A stretch of 64,000 bases of DNA, taken from NCBI RefSeq assembly GCF_009720385.1, contig NZ_ML769306.1:187005-251004 (forward strand). Direction: 5' to 3'. The stretch comes from Catellatospora vulcania (GTDB lineage: Bacteria; Actinomycetota; Actinomycetes; Mycobacteriales; Micromonosporaceae). The notes below the pieces were generated by a model. It ran no database searches. It had not been told where the DNA came from and was given only the letters and a program-made list of their open reading frames with translations. A program made the translations under genes and the position numbers. Below are positions 7,615 through 15,928 of the stretch, piece after piece (position 1 is the stretch's first letter; every line of letters starts with the position of its first letter).

Positions 7615-8475
7615 ATGGCGCGGCGCAACAACCCGTCCGGGTGTGGGTGTGTTCTGCTCCTCCTGGTCGGGCCGTTCCTGGCGAGCTTGGTCGTCTCCGT
7701 TCCCGGCACGGTCCTCGCCTCACCCGCGATCGTGGCGTTCCTGCTGGCACGAGACCCGAGCCAGATCGCGGCGTACCCCTCGTGGTGGGCCGGTGTGGCG
7801 CTGGCACCGCTCGTGGCGTACCTCGTGGTCCGGTTCGCCGGCCGGGGCAGGGTGTACCCCCGGCACCGCGTCCACCTGGTCCGTGCCGGCATCCTGACGG
7901 CACTGAGCGCGAGCGCGGCGCTGCTGGCGTTGGTGCTCCACCAGAAGTACGCCGGTGGCACGGTGACCGGCGCGACGCCGCCGGCCGGGCCGCAGCCGCT
8001 GACGCTGGAGAATGCCCTGCCGCTGGTCGGCCCGGTGGCGGCGGGCACGACGGCGCTGGTGTTCTACTTCGTGCTCCGGCTGCTCGACCGCCGGCTCCCG
8101 CACCGGTCCGAGGCCGCGTCGCGCGGCCGGACCGCACCCGCCTGGCTCGATCCGCAGCCGCAGGAGATCTGGTGGGGCGAGATCGAGTTCCGCGAGGGCG
8201 ACGGCTCCAAAGACCGCCCGTTCGTCGTGCTGCGGGCACTGCCGCAGCACGTGGAGGTCCTGCAGATCACGTCGCAGGACAAGTCGCACCGCGACGACCA
8301 CATTCCGTTCCGGACCGGCAGCTCCGACCCGTACGCCGTCGACGACGGCTACCTTGAGCTCAGGGTCAGGCAAGTGAACAGGCTCGACCTGCGCCGAAGG
8401 GACTCCGCCCGCTGCCCGGATCAGATCTGGCACCGGGTGCGGTCGATGCAGGCGGACAACGCGCCGCGAGGGTGA
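7615..8475 (+). CDS. Four-helix membrane protein with C-terminal PemK/MazF-like domain
   Basis: 286 residues. Four hydrophobic segments lie at about 11-33, 58-74, 90-108 and 136-156. After a linker, residues 183-286 begin QEIWWGEIEFREGDGSKDRP and continue FVVLRAL, which matches the opening strands of PemK/MazF toxins (IWWADL...RPVLVL). MazF-type proteins cut RNA; no antitoxin gene is adjacent, so a toxin role is unproven and a nuclease-fold sensor is as likely. A GGAGG sequence ends about 8 bases before the ATG. Next downstream is a DUF3592-like membrane protein. Confidence 0.6.
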   Translation: MARRNNPSGCGCVLLLLVGPFLASLVVSVPGTVLASPAIVAFLLARDPSQIAAYPSWWAGVALAPLVAYLVVRFAGRGRVYPRHRVHLVRAGILTALSASAALLALVLHQKYAGGTVTGATPPAGPQPLTLENALPLVGPVAAGTTALVFYFVLRLLDRRLPHRSEAASRGRTAPAWLDPQPQEIWWGEIEFREGDGSKDRPFVVLRALPQHVEVLQITSQDKSHRDDHIPFRTGSSDPYAVDDGYLELRVRQVNRLDLRRRDSARCPDQIWHRVRSMQADNAPRG

Positions 8476-8571
8476 CCGCCGGATGTCGCGGCCCCGTTCA
8501 CGGCAGGGCGGGCTGAGGCAGGCGGGTCGTCGTGGGGCCCGCGTCGCGGACGGATCGACGATCGGTTCGCG

Positions 8572-9036
8572 ATGCCCGACAATGCTGAGGTGCCCAGGTT
8601 TCTGGCAGCGAGCTTCGATCCCGCGAACGCGGCCAGGTTCATGGTGCTGATCGCGGTCTGCCTGCTGTTCGCCGTCAGTGTGGGCTACTCCTACACGAAG
8701 ATCTGGCTGCGGCGGCTGCGCGGCGTCACGGGGTGGGCCACCGTGGTCAACCGCTCCGACCGGCACCAGGACGACATCGTCATCCACCACGCCGACGTGC
8801 GGATCGACGGCGGCCCGACGGTGCATCTGAGGCTCGACGACCGCCGTGAGGTGCCGGTCGTCGGCGATCGCATCAGGGTGCGGTACGACCGGCGCCGTCC
8901 ATCCAATGTCGACGAGATCCGGCGGACGTGGGGCGCCTACCTCACGGCGACCGCCGTCGAAATCATCATGATCTTCTGTGTCGTCGGCTCGATCGCCACC
9001 ATCGTGGTGCTGGTCGCCGCGATGTTCGACTCCTGA
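8572..9036 (+). CDS. DUF3592-like membrane protein
   Basis: 154 residues. Transmembrane helices at about 22-42 and 127-150 flank a soluble beta-rich segment (52-115) reading GWATVVNRSDRHQDD and then VRIDGGPTVHLRLDDRREVP, ending VGDRIRVRYDRRRPSNV. That layout, a loop between two helices with a VGDxVxVRYDP-like motif, is that of DUF3592 proteins, whose role is unknown. The start at ATG 8572 lacks a clear ribosome site; ATG 8641 would remove the N-terminal 23 residues. Confidence 0.72.
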   Translation: MPDNAEVPRFLAASFDPANAARFMVLIAVCLLFAVSVGYSYTKIWLRRLRGVTGWATVVNRSDRHQDDIVIHHADVRIDGGPTVHLRLDDRREVPVVGDRIRVRYDRRRPSNVDEIRRTWGAYLTATAVEIIMIFCVVGSIATIVVLVAAMFDS

Positions 9037-9127
9037 GCAACCGCACCGTACGCGAGCACGTCGGACGCCGGAGCCGCATGCGGAACGTGGTGCAGATCCA
9101 CAAGACCCGGGCGAGCGCAGGGCGCGG

Positions 9128-9156
9128 TTGACATGCGCCGGCCGATCCTCTTGTCT
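9128..9156 (+). promoter_or_regulatory. Candidate promoter for the two-component operon
   Basis: TTGACA (9128-9133) is followed after 17 bases by TTGTCT (9151-9156), 59 bases upstream of the kinase ATG. The -35 is consensus and the -10 is weak. Confidence 0.35.
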
Positions 9157-9214
9157 GGCTGCCGACGACAACCGGCACCGGTGTGCCGGCTCCGGCTGCG
9201 AGAAGGAACCGCCG

Positions 9215-10327
9215 ATGGGACTGCAGGCACCGCTGTGGCGGGCCGTCACCGTGTTCCGGGTGGCCGCGCTCGTGTACGCCACCGTCCTGATGCTGGCCGG
9301 CTTCCGTGACTTCACCCGGCCCTGGCTGGGCTGGGCGGTCCTCGCGGCGATGGTGGCCTGGACCGCTGTCACCGGCGTGCGCTACCACGACCCCGCGGGC
9401 CGCAGCCGGGCCTGGCTGGCCGCCGACCTGGCCGTCACCCTCACCTGCCTGCTCGCGTCCATGGTGGTGGTGCCCGCCGAGCGGCTGGCCTCGGGCGGCC
9501 CGACCCTGCCGATGGCCTGGGTGGCCGGAGCCGTCCTGGTCTGGGCGTTGCGCGGCGGGCGGCGGGCGGGCGGGATCGCCGCGCTGATCGTCGGCGCGGC
9601 CGACCTGTTCCTGCGCGGCGAGATCACCTCCGCCACCGTCAACGGCACGGTGCTGCTGCTGCTCGCGGGCGGGGTCATGGGATACGTGTCCCGGCTGACC
9701 GACGTGGCGGAGACCCGGATGCAGCGCGCCGCCGAACTGGACGCCGCGACCCGGGAACGCGAGCGCCTGGCCCGCGGTATCCACGACTCCGTGCTGCAGG
9801 TGCTCGCACTCGTCCAGCGCCGCGGCACGGAGCTGGGCGGCGAGGCCGCGGAGCTGGGCCGGCTGGCGGGCGAGCAGGAGGCGGTGCTGCGCTCGCTGGT
9901 GGGGGTGCACGACACGGCGGCAGCCGCGGGCAGCGCCGACCTGCGGGTGCTACTGGGGAGGTTCGGCTCGCCGCGGGTCACCGTCGCCACGCCCGCCACG
10001 CCGGTGGTGCTGCCGGCCGGGGTCGCCGCCGAGGTGGCCGCGGCGGCCGGCAGCGCGCTGGACAACGTGGCCGCCCACTGCGGTCCCGCGGCGCGGGCCT
10101 GGGTGCTGGTCGAGCAGGAGCCGGACGCGGTCACCGTGTCGATCCGGGACGACGGGCCGGGCATCGTGCCGGGCCGGCTCGCCGAGGCGGCGGCGTCGGG
10201 CCGGCTCGGGGTGGCGCAGTCGATCCAGGGCCGCATCCGCGACCTCGGCGGGGTCGTCTCCATCGTCAGCGGGCCCGGCCAGGGCACCGAGGTGGAGCTG
10301 CGGGTGCCGCTGCCCGGGTTAGGCTGA
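9215..10327 (+). CDS. MacS-family sensor histidine kinase
   Basis: 370 residues. The N-terminal half has five to six membrane helices (roughly 12-160) and no extracellular sensor domain. The dimerisation/phosphoacceptor helix carries RERLARGIHDSVLQVLALVQ, the NarL-type HisKA_3 H-box with the phospho-histidine in GIHDS. The ATPase domain shows the N-box SALDNVAAHCG and the G1 box DDGPGI. GLGVAQSIQGRI and the closing GQGTEVELRVPL complete it. The ATG at 9215 has AGAAGGAA upstream. Its response regulator follows after 5 bases. MacS kinases of Streptomyces are linked to morphology; the signal here is unknown. Confidence 0.88.
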   Translation: MGLQAPLWRAVTVFRVAALVYATVLMLAGFRDFTRPWLGWAVLAAMVAWTAVTGVRYHDPAGRSRAWLAADLAVTLTCLLASMVVVPAERLASGGPTLPMAWVAGAVLVWALRGGRRAGGIAALIVGAADLFLRGEITSATVNGTVLLLLAGGVMGYVSRLTDVAETRMQRAAELDAATRERERLARGIHDSVLQVLALVQRRGTELGGEAAELGRLAGEQEAVLRSLVGVHDTAAAAGSADLRVLLGRFGSPRVTVATPATPVVLPAGVAAEVAAAAGSALDNVAAHCGPAARAWVLVEQEPDAVTVSIRDDGPGIVPGRLAEAAASGRLGVAQSIQGRIRDLGGVVSIVSGPGQGTEVELRVPLPGLG

Positions 10328-10332
10328 CGCGC

Positions 10333-10974
10333 GTGGTGGACGTGATGGTGGTCGACGACCATCCGATGTGGCGCGACGGTGTGGCGCGTGATCTCACCGA
10401 CGCCGGGTACACGGTGGTCGCGGCGGTCGGCGAAGGCGCGCAGGCGGTGCGGATCGGCCCGTCGGTGCGCCCCGACGTCGTGGTGCTCGACCTGCAGCTG
10501 CCGGACCTGTCCGGGGTGGAGGTCATCCGCGGCCTGGTCGCGGCGGTGCCGCAGGTGCGGGTGCTGGTGCTGTCGGCCAGTGGCGAGCAGCAGGACGTGC
10601 TCGACGCGGTCAAGGCCGGGGCGGCGGGCTATCTGCTGAAGTCGGCTGCGCGGGAGGAGTTCCTGGACGCGGTGCGGCGCACCGCGGAGGGCGATGCCGT
10701 GTTCACGGCCGGGCTCGCGGGCCTGGTGCTGGGCGAGTACCGCCGACTGGCGGCCGCGCCCGGCGACGGACCGGACGCCCCGCGGCTCAGCGAGCGGGAG
10801 ACCGAGGTGCTGCGGCTGGTCGCCAAGGGGCTCACCTACCGGCAGATCGCCGAGCGGCTCACGCTGTCGCACCGGACGGTGCAGAACCATGTGCAGAACA
10901 CGCTGGGCAAGTTGCAGTTGCACAACCGGGTGGAACTGGTGCGCTACGCGATCGAGCAGGGCCTGGACGACTGA
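10333..10974 (+). CDS. NarL/LuxR-type response regulator
   Basis: 213 residues. The receiver domain begins VVDVMVVDDHPMWRDG with the paired acidic residues; the phospho-acceptor aspartate is in VVLDLQLPDLSG, and the conserved lysine in GYLLKSA. The C-terminal HTH domain (about 155-213) reads LSERETEVLRLVAKGLTYRQ and then RTVQNHVQNTLGKL, the LuxR/GerE signature. GTG 10333 is the start. It is paired with the MacS-type kinase and lies 70 bases before the ketosynthase fusion gene, whose expression it may control. Confidence 0.9.
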   Translation: MVDVMVVDDHPMWRDGVARDLTDAGYTVVAAVGEGAQAVRIGPSVRPDVVVLDLQLPDLSGVEVIRGLVAAVPQVRVLVLSASGEQQDVLDAVKAGAAGYLLKSAAREEFLDAVRRTAEGDAVFTAGLAGLVLGEYRRLAAAPGDGPDAPRLSERETEVLRLVAKGLTYRQIAERLTLSHRTVQNHVQNTLGKLQLHNRVELVRYAIEQGLDD

Positions 10975-11044
10975 GTACGGCGCACATCCTGGTTGAGCGC
11001 CTGAGCGGATGCGCCCACGCCCGTCGGCTGGCTGAATCGGGGGT

Positions 11045-12937
11045 ATGACTGCTTTCCCGAACGTGTACCTGACCGGGTTCGGCGCGTACCTGCCCGGCGA
11101 GCCCCTGGACGCCGAGCAGATCGCCCAGCGGCTGGGCGCGGGGGCGCGCGGAGCCGGCCTGCGGGCCCGGGTGCTGGCCGCCAACGGCATCCGGACCCGG
11201 CACTACGCGCTCGACGAGCACGGCTCGGTCACCATGCTGAACGAGGAGCTGGCCGCCGCGGCCGTGCAGGAGGCGCTGAAGGACCGGGACCTGCCGCTGG
11301 AGTCGGTCGGCATGTTGGCCGCCGGGACCACCCAGGGCGACCTGCTGGTGCCGGGCTTCGGGTCGATGGTGCACGGCCGGCTGGGCGGCCCGCCGATGGA
11401 GGTGCTGTCCGCGGGCGGGGTGTGCGCGTCGAGCATGGCGGCGCTTTCGGCCGCGGCGCGGGCGGTGCGGCTCGGCGAGCACGAGGCCGCCGTGGTCGTC
11501 GGGTCGGAGCTGGTCAGCCGCTCGCTGCGGCAGAGCCGGTACGAAGGTGACCGGGTGAGCTTCGATGCGGAGTTCCTGCGCTGGACGCTGTCGGACGGGG
11601 CGGGGGCGGTCGTGCTGGAGCCGCGACCGCGCCCGGACGGGCTGAGTCTGCGCGTGGACTGGACGCACCTGGTGTCGTACGCCGGGGAGCGGCCGGTGTG
11701 CATGTCGGCCGGTGGCGAACCGGTCGCCGGGAAGACGTGGCTGGACGGGCCCGATGTGGCCGGTGCGGAGCGGGCCGGGCTGGTGCGGCTACGGCAGGAC
11801 GTGAAGTCGCTGCCCGCGCTGTTCCGGCTGGGCCTGCGCGAGTACATGGGGCTGGTGCGGGCGGGCCGGTTCACGCCCGACGGCATCGACCACGTGCTGT
11901 GCCACTACAGCGCCGAGCATTTCCGGGGTGAGATCTTCGGGCTGCTCCGCGAGGCGGATCTGATGATCGACGAGGAACGCTGGTTCACGAACCTGCACAC
12001 GCGCGGCAATACCGGCGCGGCCAGCATCTTCGTGATGCTGGAGGAGGCGGCGCGGTCGGGCCGGTTCAGCCCCGGCGAGCGCATCCTGCTCATCGTGCCG
12101 GAATCCGGACGCTACTCGCTCGCGTTCGCGCAGCTCACCTGTGTCGCCGCCGGTGACACCGACGAGACTGCCCCGGCGCCGCGCCCGGTGCGGGCGGCTC
12201 CGGCGGTCCCGGCCGCGTTGCAGCCCACCGCGGTCGCCGCGACGCCGTCGCCGCTGGTGGCGCACGAAGGTGACGGGGAGCTGGTGCGCTGGACGGTGCT
12301 GGAGCTGGCCCGGGTGTGGGAGGACTTCGAGCGGCAGGTGCGGTCCACGCCGCTGGTGCGCCGGATCGACACCGGCACGGCGACCCTCGACGACTACCGG
12401 CGGCTGCTGGTGCACCTGCGCCAGCAGGTCGTGGAGGGCGGGCGCTGGATCAGCCGGGCCGCGTCGAACTTCTCCGTCGAGATGTTCGCGCTGCGCAGCG
12501 CGGCGATCAAGCACGCGGCCGAGGAGCACCGCGACTACCAGCTGCTCGAACGCGACTTCTGCGCGGTCGGCGGCACCCTGGCCGAGATCCGGGGGGCGCG
12601 CAAGAACATCGGGTCGGAGGCGCTGTCGGCGTACGTGTTCCACCAGGCGAGCCAGCCGGATCCGGTGGACCTGTTGGGGGCGATGTTCGTCATCGAAGGG
12701 CTGGGCGCGGGCCTGGTGCTGGGCTGGGCGCGGGCGCTGCGCGAGCAGCTGGACCTGCGCGAGGACCAGGTGAGTTTCCTGGGTTATCACGGGGACGCCG
12801 ACGACGCGCACTTCGCGGAGCTGGCGCACCTGCTGCGGGAGGCGGTGCCGGACCGGGCGGCCGCGGCCCGGGTGGTGCGCACGGCCGAGGTCGTCGCACG
12901 GCTGTACGCGATGCAGCTGACGGAGGTGGATGCGTGA
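11045..12937 (+). CDS. StlD/DarB-like ketosynthase fused to a haem-oxygenase-like domain
   Basis: 630 residues, about 250 more than a normal KAS III-fold ketosynthase. Residues 1-370 form the thiolase fold with the full catalytic triad: C127 in GGVCASSM, H287 in LCHYSAEHF and N322 in GNTGAAS. GTTQGD (94-99) and overall layout resemble StlD/DarB enzymes, which join two acyl thioesters into cyclohexanedione/resorcinol precursors. An Ala/Pro-rich linker (371-405) leads to an all-helical domain (410-628) with HAAEEHRD (490-497), FVIEGLGAG (548-556) and YHGDADDAHF (581-590), the pattern of haem-oxygenase-like di-iron proteins. The stop overlaps the next gene by GTGA. The product is unknown. Confidence 0.82.
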   Translation: MTAFPNVYLTGFGAYLPGEPLDAEQIAQRLGAGARGAGLRARVLAANGIRTRHYALDEHGSVTMLNEELAAAAVQEALKDRDLPLESVGMLAAGTTQGDLLVPGFGSMVHGRLGGPPMEVLSAGGVCASSMAALSAAARAVRLGEHEAAVVVGSELVSRSLRQSRYEGDRVSFDAEFLRWTLSDGAGAVVLEPRPRPDGLSLRVDWTHLVSYAGERPVCMSAGGEPVAGKTWLDGPDVAGAERAGLVRLRQDVKSLPALFRLGLREYMGLVRAGRFTPDGIDHVLCHYSAEHFRGEIFGLLREADLMIDEERWFTNLHTRGNTGAASIFVMLEEAARSGRFSPGERILLIVPESGRYSLAFAQLTCVAAGDTDETAPAPRPVRAAPAVPAALQPTAVAATPSPLVAHEGDGELVRWTVLELARVWEDFERQVRSTPLVRRIDTGTATLDDYRRLLVHLRQQVVEGGRWISRAASNFSVEMFALRSAAIKHAAEEHRDYQLLERDFCAVGGTLAEIRGARKNIGSEALSAYVFHQASQPDPVDLLGAMFVIEGLGAGLVLGWARALREQLDLREDQVSFLGYHGDADDAHFAELAHLLREAVPDRAAAARVVRTAEVVARLYAMQLTEVDA

Positions 12938-13785
12938 AGGGCCCGACCGTGTGGACGGCGATCATGGCCGATCCGACCGTGCCGATCGACCGCGACGTGC
13001 TGCGGATGGTGGTGGCCGACCAGCGGCAGTGGACCCGCCGCTGGCTCTATCCGCCGGCGCGGATCGTGTCGCGGGTCGCGGTGTGGCTGATCCGGGTGGT
13101 CAAGGTGCTGCTGCCGTGGACGTTCTCGGCGCATACGGCGATGGACCGGCTGTGCGTGTGGTTCCTGCGCCGGTTCGTCTCACCGCGGGCCGGTGAGCTG
13201 CTGATCCGGCACTTCCTCATCGAGACGGACCTGCTGGCGTTCATCGCCCGCAACAGCGGCGTGGCCGGGGTGACCGAGCCGGTGCTGCGCCCCACCACGC
13301 TCGCCGGGCTCGGGGACCGGGCGGTGATCGAGCACGACGTCAATGTGTACGACGTGCTCATCGCGCTGGGCGCGGGACGCCGCGGGCCGCGCGGGCCGCT
13401 GGACTTCTCGATGCTGGCGCTGCCGCCAGTCGACGCCTCACCAGGCCTGCGGCGGCTGCTGCGGTTGGACATCCAGACCGCGCTGTGCCTGATGAACATC
13501 CCGTTCGCGCTGTGCCTGACCCCGGAGGAGTACCGGCGCGCGGTGCACTCGATGCGGCTCGACGAGTCGCTGATGACGGTGCTCGCGGAGCTGACCGGCG
13601 ACGACACGTTCCTGCGCTGGCGGCCGGGCGGGGTGGTGGTGCGGGTGGACAGCGGCCTGGATGTGCCGCGCGCGGTGTACGAGCACGCGGTGATCCACGA
13701 GTACGCCCACGCCCGGCTCGTCGCCCTTGCGGCGGGCCAGGCGGACGCCGACCGGCGGCACGTGGCGGCGGCCGCGGCACGGTGA
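12934..13785 (+). CDS. Unknown protein with membrane segment and HExxH motif, partner of the ketosynthase fusion
   Basis: 283 residues, translated from a GTG that overlaps the ketosynthase stop (GTGA), so the two proteins are probably made together. A hydrophobic segment at about 43-64 suggests membrane attachment. Histidine- and acid-rich clusters stand out: IRHFLIETD (91-99), VIEHDVNVYD (131-140) and YEHAVIHEYAHARL (249-262). The last contains HEYAH (255-259), an HExxH pattern that could bind zinc or iron. I do not recognise the family. Alternatives are a metallopeptidase-like protein or a metal-dependent membrane enzyme acting on the ketosynthase product. Confidence 0.75.
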   Translation: MKGPTVWTAIMADPTVPIDRDVLRMVVADQRQWTRRWLYPPARIVSRVAVWLIRVVKVLLPWTFSAHTAMDRLCVWFLRRFVSPRAGELLIRHFLIETDLLAFIARNSGVAGVTEPVLRPTTLAGLGDRAVIEHDVNVYDVLIALGAGRRGPRGPLDFSMLALPPVDASPGLRRLLRLDIQTALCLMNIPFALCLTPEEYRRAVHSMRLDESLMTVLAELTGDDTFLRWRPGGVVVRVDSGLDVPRAVYEHAVIHEYAHARLVALAAGQADADRRHVAAAAAR

Positions 13786-13835
13786 ACCGGCTCCCGCTCC
13801 CGGCTCGGCTGCCGGGGCGGGGAGCCGGGGCGGTG

Positions 13836-15008
13836 TCAGCCGGCCGCGGTGTACTCGGGCAGCGCCTGGACGCCTCTGGCCGGCGTGAGCCGCTGCACTG
13901 CCCCGATCGCCCGCAGCAGCGGCGCGGCGACGGCGTCGCGGACCCACCTGCCGCCTGCGGTCCTGGGCACCATGAGCCGGACGTTGGGTCCGATCTGTTG
14001 CTTCCTGCGCACCAGGTCGCGGTGGCTGTCCTGGTAGCGCGCGAAGGCGAGCCGGTGGTCCCCGCCGGCCGCGGCGAGCTCCCCGGCCAGCCGGTACGCC
14101 CCGACCAGCGCCAGTTCAGCGCCCGCGCCCGAGGCCGGCGAGGCGCACCAGGCGGCGTCGCCGACCAGCGCCACCCGTCCGGTGGACCAGGAGTCCATCT
14201 GCACCTGGCTCAGCGCGTCGAAGTAGAAGTCCGGATCGGCCAGCGCGGCGGCGAGCAGGTCCCTGATCCGCCACGACGTCTCGCCGGCGAACGCGTCGCG
14301 CACCAGGCGCTTGTGCTGGTCGACGTCGCGGTGGTCGTAGGTCAGCACGCCGGAGCGGAAGATGAAGTACGCCTTGGCCTGGGCGTGGTTTCCGGAGCGG
14401 TAGATCCCGGCCATCTTGCCGGGCAGGTTGTACATGGTCACCCAGCGGTCCTCGCCCAGTGCCGCGTCGGCGTCGGCGAACGCGAAGTAGTGGTCCTTGT
14501 GCCTGAGGAACTGCGACGGCGGACCGAACGCCAGCCGGCGGACCGTCGAGTGCATGCCGTCGGCGCCGACGACGAGGTCGAACCGGCGGGTGTCCATGCG
14601 GTCGAAGGAGACCGTGACGCCGTCGGCGTCCTGCTCCAGGTGGCGGATGGAGTCGTCGAAGACGTATTCGACGTTTGCTTCGGTGGCCCCGTGGAGCAGC
14701 GCCACCAGGTCGCCGCGCATGATCTCGATCGCGCCGGGGTCGTTGATGTCGAGGCGCGCGACGCTCCGGTCGGCGGCGTCGACGAACTTCATGCCCTGTA
14801 CGTCGGTGGCTGCCGCGCGGAGCTGCGGCATGATCCCCATTCGTGCTGTCACGTCGAGGGCCTGGCCGCGCACGTCGACGCCGTTGCCGCCGGGACGCAG
14901 CCGCGGTGCGCGCTCGATCACCGTCGGGCGCAGGCCGTACCGGGCCAGCCAGTGCGCGAGCGTCAGCCCGGCGATGCTCCCGCCCGAGATCAGGATCTGC
15001 TCGTTCAT
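13836..15008 (-). CDS. FAD-dependent aromatic-ring-type monooxygenase
   Basis: 390 residues of the PHBH-fold flavin monooxygenases. The FAD-binding dinucleotide motif is ISGGSIAGLTLAHWLARYG (7-25; GGSIAG replaces the usual GxGxxG), the second is VVGADGMHSTVRR, and the ribityl-binding motif is GRVALVGDAAWCASP. These enzymes hydroxylate aromatic or polyketide substrates with NAD(P)H and oxygen; the TetX-like subgroup inactivates tetracyclines, a possibility not tested here. The start is preceded by AGGGAG. It is divergent from a TetR regulator across a dyad-containing region, which suggests substrate-induced expression. Confidence 0.88.
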   Translation of the reverse strand: MNEQILISGGSIAGLTLAHWLARYGLRPTVIERAPRLRPGGNGVDVRGQALDVTARMGIMPQLRAAATDVQGMKFVDAADRSVARLDINDPGAIEIMRGDLVALLHGATEANVEYVFDDSIRHLEQDADGVTVSFDRMDTRRFDLVVGADGMHSTVRRLAFGPPSQFLRHKDHYFAFADADAALGEDRWVTMYNLPGKMAGIYRSGNHAQAKAYFIFRSGVLTYDHRDVDQHKRLVRDAFAGETSWRIRDLLAAALADPDFYFDALSQVQMDSWSTGRVALVGDAAWCASPASGAGAELALVGAYRLAGELAAAGGDHRLAFARYQDSHRDLVRRKQQIGPNVRLMVPRTAGGRWVRDAVAAPLLRAIGAVQRLTPARGVQALPEYTAAG

Positions 15009-15032
15009 CCAGGTCGCTCCCTACGCTACGAT

Positions 15033-15079
15033 AACTGAAATGCACGTTCCAGTTAGAGTATGTGGAAGGGACGTTCCAG
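15033..15079. promoter_or_regulatory. TetR-type operator candidates between divergent genes
   Basis: An imperfect dyad with arms AACTG (15033-15037) and CAGTT (15050-15054) spans 22 bases, and the nonamer ACGTTCCAG occurs twice, at 15044-15052 and 15071-15079. The second copy ends at the base before the TetR ATG (15080), so it would also shut off the regulator. Confidence 0.5.
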
Positions 15080-15658
15080 ATGTCAACGCGAGGCGAGACC
15101 GGACGCCGAGCCGACGCAGTCCGCAACAGGCAACTCGCCCTGCAGGCGGCCACGGCCCTGCTGGCCCAGCCGGGCACCGCGCTCACCGTCGAGGCCATCG
15201 CCACCAAGGCGGGCCTGGGCGCGGCGACCGTGGTGCGCGCCTTCGGCGGCAAGGACGCGCTCCTGGATGCCGCAGTGTCCGGCCTGCTCGAACCGGTGGT
15301 CCGGCGGGCCAGGGCCCTACTGGAGCAGACCGCCGCCGAAGACGCCCTGCGCACCTTCCTCGCCGAGCTGATCGCCTTCCAGTCCGCACACCACGCCATC
15401 AGCGACCAGCTGGGCGACCTCGATCTGCCCGCCACGACCGCCCAGCGGGCAGAACTGGTGCGCAACGTGGAGGAGATGATCACAAGGGCGCGAGCCGACG
15501 GCGCGATCCGCACCGACCTGAGTCCCGCCGTCGTCACCACCCTGATCGGGCAGGCCGCCTATGCGGTCGCGCGGGCGCGACCCGCGTCCCGGGAACTCGC
15601 TGACGCCTGTGTCACCGTCCTCATGGACGGCCTGCGCCCGCAGCGCCGCGTCCGGTGA
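15080..15658 (+). CDS. TetR/AcrR-family transcriptional regulator
   Basis: 192 residues from ATG 15080. The DNA-binding domain reads LALQAATALLAQPGTALTVE and then AIATKAGLGAATVVRAFGGK, a TetR helix-turn-helix in which the recognition helix has TVVRAFG instead of the more usual TLYRHFP. The C-terminal helices (about 75-185) form the ligand pocket. A GTG at 15062 would add six residues but lies inside the operator repeats. Position opposite the FAD monooxygenase gene suggests it represses that gene until a toxic substrate binds. Confidence 0.88.
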   Translation: MSTRGETGRRADAVRNRQLALQAATALLAQPGTALTVEAIATKAGLGAATVVRAFGGKDALLDAAVSGLLEPVVRRARALLEQTAAEDALRTFLAELIAFQSAHHAISDQLGDLDLPATTAQRAELVRNVEEMITRARADGAIRTDLSPAVVTTLIGQAAYAVARARPASRELADACVTVLMDGLRPQRRVR

Positions 15659-15928
15659 CGGCACGCCAGAATCCCGAATGCGGCCGCCGCGGGTGCGGGC
15701 CCGCCTTCGGGCAGGGCAGGCTGGTCGGTTCAGATCGTGCGGCAGGGTGCAGCTGCCTCCCCGCACGCTCTGCCACTGGCAGTACGGCACCGACGCGCCG
15801 CCGCTCCAGCCCGGCGCGCCCTGCCCCTCCCCCACGGGCGCTGCCCTGGCAGCCGGTCGCGTTGTATCCGTTGACGCGCCCGCCGTAGTCGGTGGAATGT
15901 GACCCGGCACCACCTCGTTGACCGGTGT

